Assembly: GCF_003966155.1 (NCBI RefSeq)
Contig: NZ_RXNS01000019.1
Coordinates: 1-64,000, forward strand
Reading direction: 5' to 3'
From: Halomonas nitroreducens
GTDB lineage: Bacteria; Pseudomonadota; Gammaproteobacteria; Pseudomonadales; Halomonadaceae
Length of the DNA: 64,000 nt
The notes beneath the pieces were generated by a model. That model was not told where the DNA came from. It searched no databases and was given only the letters and a program-made list of their open reading frames with translations. Both the position numbers and the translations under genes were made by a program. Numbering within the stretch: position 1 is the first letter of the stretch; each line of letters starts with the position of its first letter. This document shows positions 53,157-61,543 of this stretch, one piece after another.

Positions 53157-53462
53157 TCAGGCTCTCGGGGGGCGGCGGGGGGGCTGAGGAGTGTGGTCAT
53201 TCACGGCGATGGCCGCGATGGGAGGCAAGGCGCGCGGGGCGATGACCGCCGGCTGGGCGGAGGTGACGGGGGCCGCACAGGCAGCGCTGCAGGACTCATC
53301 CGTATCGAGAATCTCGCCCTGAAACTGGGCACAGTCGACCTGGCAGGCGTCGACGACCGCATGGCTGGAAAGGGTGGCGAAGGCGAACGACAGGACCAGA
53401 AGCAGCGCCAGCAGGCGTCGCCAAGCCGTGTGATGCGGCGATGTCCAGGTCCGTAGTGCCAT
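53157..53462 (-). CDS. Cys-containing secreted small protein (CopL-like)
   Basis: 101 residues from the ATG at 53,462. A hydrophobic signal (LLALLLVLSFAFATLSSHAVV) is followed by DACQVDCAQF and ESCSAACAAP, four Cys in two pairs, then a Pro/Ala-rich tail. Proteins of this kind head copper operons in several gammaproteobacteria. The assignment to CopL is tentative. It may be co-transcribed with the 47-residue protein 84 bp downstream. Confidence 0.65.
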   Translation of the reverse strand: MALRTWTSPHHTAWRRLLALLLVLSFAFATLSSHAVVDACQVDCAQFQGEILDTDESCSAACAAPVTSAQPAVIAPRALPPIAAIAVNDHTPQPPRRPPRA

Positions 53463-53722
53463 GAGGGGCTCCTCGATATCTCGTCGGCTATTGAACCCCG
53501 ATTGCCCCGGACGATGCAATCATCCGAGGTGGGGCCGGGGCAAAGACCGAGCCCGGGGCCTCAATGGGGGTAATCCTGGGTATCGGGATCAGCGACTGCT
53601 TTGCTTGGGACGACATGCCCGTCCTGTCCCGGGGCCACTCGCGAAAGGCGCAAAGGAGATAGACTTGTTCCAGAACCGGCCCGATTCTGGCCGGATCTGC
53701 TGCGTCGAGGGAGGGCTGGAGA

Positions 53723-54382
53723 ATGTGTGGCCGCTTCGCTCTCTATAGCCCCTATCCGAGCCTCTGCAAGGCGCTGCGCCTGCCGCTGGAGCCTCGGGAG
53801 CTGGCGCCGCGCTACAATGTGGCACCGGGAACCTGGATCACCGTGGTGCGTCATCCCAGCGATGAGGCGCCACTGGTGATGGATGAGGTATGGTGGGGCT
53901 TTCGGCCGCACTGGGCCAGAGCGACGGCGCCCGAGCCCATCAACGCCACCGTCGAGAAGGTGGCCAGCTCCAATTACTTTCGCGGGGCCTTCGCCCACCA
54001 TCGCTGCCTGGTGCCGGCGGATGGCTGGTACGAATGGCAGCCGCTGGATGGCGGGAAGCAGCCTCACTTCCTGTGCCGCCAGGATCGCGAGCCGCTCTGG
54101 CTGGCGGGCATCTGGAGCGAGCGGCCAGACGGCAGGCCCGGCTGTGCCATCCTCACCGAGCCGGCACGCGGCGTGGCCCGGGCGATCCACCCACGCATGC
54201 CGCTGGTCCTGGACGCCGAGAGCCTGGCGCCCTGGCTCGATCCCCGCCTGACCGACCGGGAGACGCTCCGCCGGGTGGTGCATCACCTGGACCCCGAGCG
54301 GCTCACCCATTGGCCGGTGAGTCCGCGCGTGAACCGACCCACTCAGGACGACGCCGCGCTGGTCAGCCCGGCGGCCTCCTGA
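53723..54382 (+). CDS. yedK: SOS response-associated protein (SRAP/HMCES, YedK type)
   Basis: 219 residues. The catalytic Cys2 (MCGRFALY) is exposed after Met removal and forms a thiazolidine crosslink with abasic sites in single-stranded DNA. Other active-site residues are Asn in PINATVEKV, Glu in PADGWYEWQ and His in AIHPRMPLVL. All are present, so the protein should be active in shielding abasic sites. Its 3' end overlaps a small convergent gene by 40 bases. No LexA box was identified with confidence. Confidence 0.93.
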   Translation: MCGRFALYSPYPSLCKALRLPLEPRELAPRYNVAPGTWITVVRHPSDEAPLVMDEVWWGFRPHWARATAPEPINATVEKVASSNYFRGAFAHHRCLVPADGWYEWQPLDGGKQPHFLCRQDREPLWLAGIWSERPDGRPGCAILTEPARGVARAIHPRMPLVLDAESLAPWLDPRLTDRETLRRVVHHLDPERLTHWPVSPRVNRPTQDDAALVSPAAS

Positions 54383-54567
54383 TGGGTAAAGTGCTCGGTA
54401 GCATGCCCGCAGTCCCGGCAGGTGATGCAGTAGCGATTGCTTTCCAGGGGGCGCAGGTCGAAGGCCGCCCAGACGGGGCCTTCCTGGGCCCGGATCTCCG
54501 TCGCACCGCAGGGGCACATCATCATCCAGCCGCCCGCGGGATCCGACATCAGCTCGATCTCTTGCAT
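54343..54567 (-). CDS. Small Cys-rich hypothetical protein (zinc-ribbon-like)
   Basis: 74 residues. MMMCPCGATEI and RYCITCRDCGHATEHF supply five Cys in CxC and CxxCxxC spacing with a His, a pattern able to bind zinc. AGGAG lies before the ATG at 54,567. It converges with and overlaps the yedK end by 40 bp. No family was recognised. Confidence 0.62.
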   Translation of the reverse strand: MQEIELMSDPAGGWMMMCPCGATEIRAQEGPVWAAFDLRPLESNRYCITCRDCGHATEHFTHQEAAGLTSAASS

Positions 54568-54765
54568 GCTCGAGGTCTCCTTGTGTTGTCCATCAGCATG
54601 CCGGATGGGGCCCCTGGCCGATGTAAGAGATCGCTTATTCCGGCTGTACGCCTGGGCATATTCTTTCCTGTCGGGCCCCCGTCGGGCGGCAGTATCGGCA
54701 GGGTGATCGCGGCCGCAGGAGGTGGCGGGAGGCTCGCAGGCGAGGAAGGCGTGCCATGATCATGC

Positions 54766-54807
54766 CGGTGATCGCCGACGCGAGATATCGGTGATCGCCT
54801 ACGCGAG
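54766..54807 (+). repeat. Two direct copies of a 19-bp sequence
   Basis: CGGTGATCGCC(G/T)ACGCGAG occurs at 54,766-54,784 and 54,789-54,807 with one mismatch and a 23-bp period. The role is unknown; it could be an operator array or a slippage product. Confidence 0.6.
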
Positions 54808-54920
54808 GTCGCGGCGATGGCCTGCAGCGCGGTGGCGCATCGGGTACCAGACTACAGGGGTGATGCCAGTCCCCCCGCGTACCGATGGATCTGGGTTCGA
54901 TCCGCGTAGGGCATCATTCA

Positions 54921-54956
54921 CCGAACACCCGGCCAGGGAGCCGGCCGGGCGTTCGG
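54921..54956. repeat. Strong imperfect inverted repeat (stem-loop)
   Basis: Arms CCGAACACCCGGCC and GGCCGGGCGTTCGG match at 13 of 14 positions around an 8-nt loop. Only two T residues follow, so it is a poor intrinsic terminator. It could be a REP-like element or a transcript-end hairpin. Confidence 0.6.
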
Positions 54957-55119
54957 TTCCAGCGAGGCGCCATGTTCCGCGCTGCCACTCCCCCGTCATC
55001 GCCTGCCATCCGGTCTCCGCGGGTGCCGGGGCGTGTTTAACAGGCCCCTGTATGTCACTGCCCGATCGGCCCCCGGGGCTTGGATCGACCCGGCGGGTCG
55101 CCTGCCCGGGCGAGGGCGC

Positions 55120-55518
55120 TCAGGCCATGGCGGCCGTTGGCACCTCGGGAAGGTGCCGGACCCACTCCAGGGCGGTCGACTTCTCGCGGGTCGGGAAGGT
55201 GCGGATCTCCATGGTCCTGAACAGGCGGTTCTCGAGTCGCGTCAGGTGACGCACCCAGTGCTTGTCGCTGAGCACCGCGGCGCGATAATAGCGATCCAGG
55301 TCGCCGATCTGGGTCAGGGCATAGCCCAGATCGCGGAGGAAAGCGGTAAACGTCATCCAGCGCATCTCGTCGAGCTCGGTATAGAGGCTGACGCGGGGAT
55401 GGCGCTTCTTGACGGTCTCGATGGCATCGATGGCCGGCTGCAGGTCGGCGGCGGTCACGCGACCGCTGACCCGCATCGCCACCACATGGTCGGCCCCCGG
55501 GGGCAGCAGTTCGAGCAT
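55120..55518 (-). CDS. SpoIIAA-like STAS domain protein
   Basis: 132 residues. VVAMRVSGRVTAADLQPAIDAIETV, VSLYTELDEMRWMT, RYYRAAVLSDKHWVRHL and MEIRTFPTREKSTALEWV match the SpoIIAA-like family, small proteins with a CRAL-TRIO/STAS fold and unknown bacterial role. AGGAGG precedes the ATG at 55,518. It is a single gene, divergent from the VOC gene. Confidence 0.85.
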   Translation of the reverse strand: MLELLPPGADHVVAMRVSGRVTAADLQPAIDAIETVKKRHPRVSLYTELDEMRWMTFTAFLRDLGYALTQIGDLDRYYRAAVLSDKHWVRHLTRLENRLFRTMEIRTFPTREKSTALEWVRHLPEVPTAAMA

Positions 55519-55695
55519 CGCGTCGTCCTCCTTGATGGGGGCGTGGAAGGGTGTCTTTGCAGCATAGTCTCTTGCCAAGGGACCGGCCTCAGAAAGGCCG
55601 GTTCCCGCACCTTCGGCATCAGGCAGCGTGTCGTCCGCGGCGGTGCGGGCGGGGTCGCCCGGCGCTACACTGGGGAAAACGACGAGAACCTTGCC

Positions 55696-56106
55696 ATGCA
55701 ACCACGCATCAGCATGATCACCCTGGGTGTGGCCGACCTGGCGCGGGCCGTGCGCTTCTACGAGCAGGGGCTCGGCTGGCCGCGCCTCGAGTCGCCGCCC
55801 GCGGTGGCGTTCTTTCCGCTGCACGGGACCTGGCTTAGTCTCTATGGTCGCGAGGCGCTGGCCGAGGATGCCGGCGTGCCCGCCGAGGGCAGCGGCTTCG
55901 CTGGGGTCGCCCTGGCGCACAACGTCGCCAGCGAGGCCGAGGTGGACGTGGTGCTGGCGCAGGCCGTGCAGGCCGGCGCGCGGCTGGTCAAGCCCGGGCA
56001 GCGGGTGTTCTGGGGCGGGTATTCCGGCTACTTCGCCGATCCGGACGGCCACCTCTGGGAGGTCGCCCACAATCCCTTCCTGTGGATCGGCCCCGGCGTC
56101 GAGTGA
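55696..56106 (+). CDS. VOC-family protein (glyoxalase-like)
   Basis: 136 residues: ITLGVADLARAVRFYEQGLGWPR, then AVAFFPLHGTWLSLYGREALA and GYFADPDGHLWEVAHNPF. These are the paired beta-alpha-beta modules of the VOC fold. Few metal-ligand His residues are seen at the standard positions (Gln2/Ser region, His54-type, Glu in WEVAHN), so it may bind a ligand rather than catalyse. It converges with the RND pump gene with 18 bp between. Confidence 0.85.
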   Translation: MQPRISMITLGVADLARAVRFYEQGLGWPRLESPPAVAFFPLHGTWLSLYGREALAEDAGVPAEGSGFAGVALAHNVASEAEVDVVLAQAVQAGARLVKPGQRVFWGGYSGYFADPDGHLWEVAHNPFLWIGPGVE

Positions 56107-56124
56107 GCGAGTCACCGGGCGTGA

Positions 56125-59100
56125 TCAGTGCGACGCCGGGTGATCCCCCATCTCGCGGTCCAGGCGGCGGGCCACCTCGCCGGGCGAGCCGGTGCGCCGG
56201 GCCAGCAGGTCGTAGGCCACCGGTACCACAAACAGCGTGAACAGCGTGGCGCTGGCCAGCCCGCAGAGGATCACCGTGCCGATCACCAGGCGGGTCTCCG
56301 CCCCCGCGCCGCTGGAGAGGATCAGCGGGACCGCGCCGGCCATGGTGGTCACGGCGGTCATTACCACCGGGCGCAGGCGGGTCACGGCGGCCTGAACCAG
56401 GGCCTCGCGGAACGGCTGACCGGCGTCGCGCAGCTGGTTGGCGAACTCGACGATGAGGATGCCGTTCTTGGCGGCCAGCCCCACTAGCATCACCAGGCCC
56501 ACCTGGCTATAGATGTTCAGCGATTGTCCGCTGAGATAGAGCCCCAGCAGGGCGCCGACCATGGCCAGGGGCACCGTGGACATGATCACCAGGGGGTGGA
56601 TGAAGCTCTCGAACTGGCCGGCCAGCACCAGGAACACCACCAGCACGCCCAGGCCCAGCAGCAGGGTTGTCGCGCCGCTGGCCTCCAGGTAGTCCCGGGC
56701 CGCCCCCTTGACGTCCGTCTGGGCCTCGGCAGGGAGGACCTCGTCGACGCTGGCCTCCAGGTAGGCGAGGGCGTCGCCCAGGGCGTAGTCGTCGGCCAGG
56801 TCGGCCTGGATGGTGACGGCCCGCAGGCGGTTGTAGCGGTTCAGGGTGCTGGGGCCTGCAAAGTCGGTCAGCGTGACCATGCTGGACAGCGGGATCAGCT
56901 CGCCGGAGCGCTCCGAGCGGACCATGATACTGGCCAGCGAGCGGGGGCTGGGACGGGCGCCGCGTTCCCCCTCGAGGATGACATCGTATTCCTGGCCATC
57001 GTCCACATAGCGGGTCACGCTGCGCCCCCCGAGCAGGGTCTCGAGGGTCTGGCCGATCTCGCTGACGGTGACCCCCAGGTCGGCTGCCCGAGAGTAGTCG
57101 ATGGTCACCCGCAATTGCGGCTGGTTCTCCTCGTAGTCGCTCTCCAGGCCGGTCAGGCGCGGGTTGTCCTCACGCACATGGGCGATCAGGGTGTCACGCC
57201 ACTCGGCGAGTTGCTCATAGGTGCCGCCGCCCAGCACGAACTGCATCGACTGCTCGATGTTCCGGCCGAAGCCCTGGCGCATCACCGCAAAGGTCCGCAC
57301 CCCCGGCAGGTCGGCCAGCCGGGCCCGGACCTCGGCCATGATCGGCCAGGCCGGTCGCCGCGCGTCCCAGTCGGCGAGCCCCACGATGACGAAGCCGCCG
57401 TTGAAGTTCTCGATGTTGCCCCAGCCCCGTGGGGCGCGGATCAGCACCCGCTCGATCTCGCCGCGCTGGCGCATCGGCAGCAGACGGGCCTCGATCTCGT
57501 CCATGTAGTCGAGCATGTAGTCGTAGGTGGCCCCGGGCGGACCGTTGACCAGCACGAAGAAGGTACCCCGGTCCTCGCTGGGGGTGTATTCCCGAGGCAA
57601 CTGGGTATTGAGCCAGAGCATGCCGCCGAACAGCCCCGCGAACAGCGCCACGACCAGCCAGCGCCGGTGCAAGACCCGCTCGAGCAGGGCCCGGTAGCCG
57701 GCGCGGGTGGCCGTCAGGGCGCGATGGACGCCGTGGGCCAGGCGGCCCTCGTGCATGTCCCGCTTCAGTATCTTGGAAGCCATCATCGGCGTCAGAGTCA
57801 GGGCCAGCAGCGTCGAGATGATCACGGCGGCGGACAGGGTCAGGGCGAACTCCGTGAACAGCCGGCCGATATCCCCTTGCAGGGCGCTCAATGGCACGAA
57901 CACGGCCACCAGCACCAGGGTGGTGGCGATCACCGCGAAGGCGATCTGGCGGCTGCCGCGGTAGGCGGCCACCAGTGCCGTTTCGCCATGCTCCTGCATG
58001 CGCCGATGGATGTTCTCCAGCATCACGATGGCATCGTCGACGATCAGGCCGATGGCCAGCACCAGGGCCAGCAGGGTCAGCAGGTTGATGGTGAAGCCCA
58101 TGGCCGCCAGGGCCGCGAAGGTGCCGATCAGGGCAATCGGCACGGTGACGGCGGGGATCAAGGTGGTGCGCAGGTTGCCGAGGAAGGCGAAGATGGCGAC
58201 CACTACCAGGCCCATGGCGATGAACAGGGTCTGCACGACCTGGCCGATGGCGCCCGAGACGAAGGACGAAGCGTCGTAGTTGACCTGCAGCGTCATCCCC
58301 TCGGGCAGGGTGGGGGCGAGGCGGGCACGCTCCGCCTTGACTGCCTCGGAGAGGGCCAGGACGTTGGCGGTGGACTGCTTGATCATGCCCAGGCCGACCA
58401 TGGGCAGGCCGTTGCCGCGAAACAGGGTGCGCTCTTCCACCGCGCCGATCTCCACCCGGGCCACGTCGCCGAGGCGGACCAGGTAGCCGCCCGTGCCCTG
58501 GTCGAGGACCAGGGCACGGAAGTCCGCCGGGGTGGCGAAGCTGCGGGGCAGTCGCACCATGAACTGGCGGTCCTGCGACTCCACGGTGCCGCCGGGCAGT
58601 TCGACGTTCTCCTCTCGAAGGGCGTCCTCCACGTCGCCCACGGTCAGTCCCCGGGCCGCCAGGGCATCGCCATCCAGCCAGATGCGCATGGCGTACTCGC
58701 GACCGCCCACGACCAGCACCCGCGAGACCCCGTCCTGTACCGAGAAGCGGTCACTGAGGTAGCGCTCCGCGTAGTCGGTGAGCTCGCCGATGTCGTAGTC
58801 CGCGCCGGACAGGGCCAGCCACATCACCACGTCGGAGCTGGCATCGGCCTTCTGCACCTCGGGGGGCTCGGCCTCGTCCGGCAGGTTGCCCCGGGCGCCG
58901 GCGATGCGGTCGCGGATGTCGTTGGCCGCGGCGTCGATGTCCTTGTCCAGGCCGAATTCCACGTTGATGCTCGAGCGGCCGTCTTCGCTGGAAGAGCTGA
59001 TCACCTCGATGCCCGAGACCCCCGAGATGCGGTCTTCCAGCACCTGGGTGATGCGGGTTTCCACCACGCTGGCCGAGGCGCCGGGGTAGCGGGTGTCGAT

Positions 59101-59238
59101 GCTGACCACCGGCGGGTCGATGGTGGGATACTCCTGCAGGGGCAGGCGGGTCAGGGCCAGCAGTCCAAAGGCCACGATCAGCGCGGCCAGGACCGTGGCC
59201 AGCACCGGCCGCTGAACGGAGATGTCGGACAGGCGCAT
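56125..59238 (-). CDS. RND efflux transporter, HAE1 family inner-membrane pump
   Basis: 1,037 residues, full AcrB-like length with 12 helices and two large periplasmic loops. TM4 carries the proton-relay Asp pair in GLIVDDAIVMLENIHRR. TM10 carries the relay Lys in LVGLAAKNGILIVEFANQLR. The N-terminus (SDISVQRPVLATVLAALIVAFGLLAL) is typical. It exports drugs, solvents or bile-type compounds, driven by proton flow. It overlaps the adaptor gene by one base. No TolC-type channel gene is adjacent. Confidence 0.95.
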   Translation of the reverse strand: MRLSDISVQRPVLATVLAALIVAFGLLALTRLPLQEYPTIDPPVVSIDTRYPGASASVVETRITQVLEDRISGVSGIEVISSSSEDGRSSINVEFGLDKDIDAAANDIRDRIAGARGNLPDEAEPPEVQKADASSDVVMWLALSGADYDIGELTDYAERYLSDRFSVQDGVSRVLVVGGREYAMRIWLDGDALAARGLTVGDVEDALREENVELPGGTVESQDRQFMVRLPRSFATPADFRALVLDQGTGGYLVRLGDVARVEIGAVEERTLFRGNGLPMVGLGMIKQSTANVLALSEAVKAERARLAPTLPEGMTLQVNYDASSFVSGAIGQVVQTLFIAMGLVVVAIFAFLGNLRTTLIPAVTVPIALIGTFAALAAMGFTINLLTLLALVLAIGLIVDDAIVMLENIHRRMQEHGETALVAAYRGSRQIAFAVIATTLVLVAVFVPLSALQGDIGRLFTEFALTLSAAVIISTLLALTLTPMMASKILKRDMHEGRLAHGVHRALTATRAGYRALLERVLHRRWLVVALFAGLFGGMLWLNTQLPREYTPSEDRGTFFVLVNGPPGATYDYMLDYMDEIEARLLPMRQRGEIERVLIRAPRGWGNIENFNGGFVIVGLADWDARRPAWPIMAEVRARLADLPGVRTFAVMRQGFGRNIEQSMQFVLGGGTYEQLAEWRDTLIAHVREDNPRLTGLESDYEENQPQLRVTIDYSRAADLGVTVSEIGQTLETLLGGRSVTRYVDDGQEYDVILEGERGARPSPRSLASIMVRSERSGELIPLSSMVTLTDFAGPSTLNRYNRLRAVTIQADLADDYALGDALAYLEASVDEVLPAEAQTDVKGAARDYLEASGATTLLLGLGVLVVFLVLAGQFESFIHPLVIMSTVPLAMVGALLGLYLSGQSLNIYSQVGLVMLVGLAAKNGILIVEFANQLRDAGQPFREALVQAAVTRLRPVVMTAVTTMAGAVPLILSSGAGAETRLVIGTVILCGLASATLFTLFVVPVAYDLLARRTGSPGEVARRLDREMGDHPASH

Positions 59239-60341
59239 CAGGCACCCCCTCCGTCGCGATCGGCCTCGAGCAGCTCGCGCACCGTGGTGGTGTCGTCGAC
59301 GATGCCCAGCAGGCGCACCCGGGCGCCGTCACGCGTCCGCTCGACACCGTGGCTGACCACCAGGTCGCCCGGAGTGAGGCCGGCCAGGATCTCCACCTCG
59401 CCGGGGCGCCGCTCGCCCACTCGCACCCGACGTCTCTCGATGCGCCCGTCGTCGTCCTCGTGGATTCGCAGCACATGGTGCCGCTCCCCCTCGGGGATCA
59501 ACGCCGACTCCGGGATCACCAGGGTATCCCGCAGGCGGCGGGCCAGGGTCACCTCCATCAGCATGCCGGGGCGTAGCCGTTCCGTCGGGTTGGCCAGCAA
59601 GGCGCGTACCGGCACGCTGCGGCTGACCGGGTCTACCCGCGAGCCGATGGTGGCGATCTCGCCCTCGAAGCGGGCCGCCGGGAAGGCGGCGCTGCGCGCC
59701 GTCAGGGACATCCCCGGGGCCAGCGAGCCGAGCTCGACCTCGGGGACACGAAAGTCGAGCTTCATGCGATCGAGCTTGTCCAGGGTGGCGAGCTCCATGC
59801 CCGGCGTGACCAGGGTGCCGACGCTGACCCGGCGAAAGCCCATCACGCCATCGAAGGGGGCGCGGATGCGGTAATTGGCCAGCCGGGCCTCGAGCGCGGC
59901 GATCTCGGCCTCCACCTGGCGCAGCCGGGCGCGGCTGTCCTCCACCTCGGCGCGAGGGGCCAGGTTGCGCTGCTCGAGCTGGGCCAGGCGGTTCACCGCG
60001 GCCAGCCGCTCGTCGCGCAAGGCCTGGGCAGCGCGCAGCTTGGCGCGTGGCTCGGCGTCGGCGAGACGGATCAGCAACTGGCCCGCCTGCACATGCTCGC
60101 CGCCTTCGAAATCGATCTGGGCGATGATCTCGGTGACGGTGGCGGAGAGGGTCACGCTCTCGTCGGCCTCGAGGGTGCCAAGGGCCTCGAGGGGATCGGC
60201 CCAGTCGCTGAGCGTGGCCCGGGCACCGATCACCGCGGTGCGCTCCTGGGCGGCCAGCGGCAGGGATGAGAGGAGAACGAAGAGCAGCAGCATCAGGCCC
60301 ATCCGCCATCGGGCGGGGAGCCGGGTCGATCTCGGGGTCAT
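59238..60341 (-). CDS. RND efflux periplasmic adaptor (HlyD/MFP family)
   Basis: 367 residues. A signal sequence (LMLLLFVLLSSLPLAAQE) is followed by a lipoyl half (GTLEADESVTLSATVTEIIAQIDFEGGEHVQAGQLLIRL) and an alpha hairpin (~95-135). APFDGVMGFRRVSVGTLVTPG and a beta-barrel with RVDPVSRSVPVRALLANP complete the MFP layout. It joins the RND pump to an outer-membrane channel. The ATG at 60,341 is chosen over an upstream TTG. Confidence 0.92.
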   Translation of the reverse strand: MTPRSTRLPARWRMGLMLLLFVLLSSLPLAAQERTAVIGARATLSDWADPLEALGTLEADESVTLSATVTEIIAQIDFEGGEHVQAGQLLIRLADAEPRAKLRAAQALRDERLAAVNRLAQLEQRNLAPRAEVEDSRARLRQVEAEIAALEARLANYRIRAPFDGVMGFRRVSVGTLVTPGMELATLDKLDRMKLDFRVPEVELGSLAPGMSLTARSAAFPAARFEGEIATIGSRVDPVSRSVPVRALLANPTERLRPGMLMEVTLARRLRDTLVIPESALIPEGERHHVLRIHEDDDGRIERRRVRVGERRPGEVEILAGLTPGDLVVSHGVERTRDGARVRLLGIVDDTTTVRELLEADRDGGGA

Positions 60342-60641
60342 GTAGGCTCGCAAGGTCCAGCGTGTCGATGAGCGACCGGGCGTCCTGCCCGGCCATTCTC
60401 GTGCCGGCGAGCCGTTGGACCCAGGCTTGCCGGCTTGGTTGCAGGCCAGTCTACCACCCGTCTGCCCCAGGCCCAGCCGGAGATGTCATCCCTGACTGCA
60501 AGATAATCCTATACCCCCTGCAAGATCCTCCAAGCGTAACTGGATTGTAACCGCGATGCTCAAGACCGTGGGCCGGCGGTAAGCGATGCCGGGCCTACAA
60601 CAGCATGACGAGTCTGATCAGACACAACAGGAGATTTGATC
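60342..60641. other. Intergenic region between the divergent RND operon and the flp gene
   Basis: About 300 bp. It must hold the promoters of both transcripts, but I could not pick convincing -35/-10 pairs. A TCTGATCAGA palindrome occurs at 60,613-60,622. Confidence 0.4.
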
Positions 60642-60842
60642 ATGAGCAAGTTGATGCAGGGTATCGAGCGCTTCTGGAAGGAAGAAGAAGGCACCGAGGT
60701 GGTGGAATGGGCTCTGGTAGGGGGCCTTATAGTTGCCGTTGGCGCTGCAATATTTGTGGCAATTGGTGATAATGCAGCACAATTTCTTACGGCTATTAAT
60801 GACGTATTTACTGCTAATGGGGGTACAGCAACTGTCCAGTAA
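60642..60842 (+). CDS. flp: Flp family type IVb pilin
   Basis: 66 residues. A short leader ends at EEEG, and the mature part starts TEVVEWALVGGLIVAVGAAIF, the hydrophobic Flp motif with Glu at position 5. It is the major subunit of the Tad pilus and is processed by the CpaA/TadV peptidase encoded next. GGAG lies before the ATG at 60,642. The codon use is more AT-rich than in the downstream genes, common for pilins. Confidence 0.92.
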   Translation: MSKLMQGIERFWKEEEGTEVVEWALVGGLIVAVGAAIFVAIGDNAAQFLTAINDVFTANGGTATVQ

Positions 60843-60921
60843 TTTCTATGCCCGTTGTAATTGATGTTCGCCGACATGGATGTTGGCGAAATTCCTTGGC
60901 TTGGTTTTGATGGTGGACTTT

Positions 60922-61467
60922 ATGCGCCACGAACTTCTGCTTATCTATGGCTTCGTGCTGCTATTGGTTTGGAGTGCGTCGGTTTGGGATCTGCGCCAAC
61001 GGCGCATCCCCAACGCTCTTGTTCTGGCCGGGGCCGTCGTGGGAGTGCTGCTGCAGGGTGCGCTGTCAGGATCGGGCGGTGCCCTGGCCGCCATCCATGG
61101 TCTGCTGGTGGGGCTGGCGATTCTGATACCCGGCTACCTGATGGGCTTTACCGGCGCCGGTGATGCCAAGCTAATGGCCGCGGTGGGAACCTTTCTAGGG
61201 CCGTTGGGGGCATTCCAGGCCGGGTTGGTCAGTATTATTTTTGGCGGAATAATCGGGATTTTGTTTGCGGCGACGGCACTGTTCAACAAGAGTTCCGTTT
61301 CACCATTGGGCCGCTACAGATTGATGGTAGAGACGTTGGTAGTAACCGGAAAGCCGTTCTATATAGCACCCAAGAAAGGCGAGGTGATGGGCAAGAGGTT
61401 TCCCTTTGCGGTGTCGATCGCCCTCGGCACGACCGCCTGGATTTTCTGGCAATGGTCGCTGGGTTAG
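60922..61467 (+). CDS. cpaA: Prepilin peptidase (CpaA/TadV family)
   Basis: 181 residues, membrane-embedded. The aspartyl protease Asp residues are in SVWDLRQRRIPN near residue 25 and FTGAGDAKLMAAVG near 78, the GxGD motif. It cleaves the Flp pilin leader. The start at 60,922 gives a family-like N-terminus; 60,910 is also possible. It follows flp by about 80 bp. Confidence 0.88.
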   Translation: MRHELLLIYGFVLLLVWSASVWDLRQRRIPNALVLAGAVVGVLLQGALSGSGGALAAIHGLLVGLAILIPGYLMGFTGAGDAKLMAAVGTFLGPLGAFQAGLVSIIFGGIIGILFAATALFNKSSVSPLGRYRLMVETLVVTGKPFYIAPKKGEVMGKRFPFAVSIALGTTAWIFWQWSLG

Positions 61468-61543
61468 TTGGGACAAAGTAAGCGTCCATTACCAGACCAT
61501 TCGATAATGAAATAATAGGTTGTAACAATATGTGAGGTCGCTC

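Larger units (their letters stand above)
54568..55119. other. Gene-free 550-bp stretch with short repeats and a hairpin
   Basis: No frame here has a convincing start or family match. It contains a 19-bp direct repeat (54,766-54,807) and a 36-nt hairpin (54,921-54,956). Confidence 0.5.

Noticed and set aside
54885..54915. A GGTTCGATCC string resembling a tRNA T-loop
   Set aside because: The flanking stem does not pair properly, and no anticodon or acceptor arm could be folded around it.
56524..59874. A very long open frame on the plus strand, about 1,100 codons
   Set aside because: It lies antisense to the well-supported RND pump and adaptor, is rich in His/Gln/Gly from high-GC third-position bias and has no family motifs.
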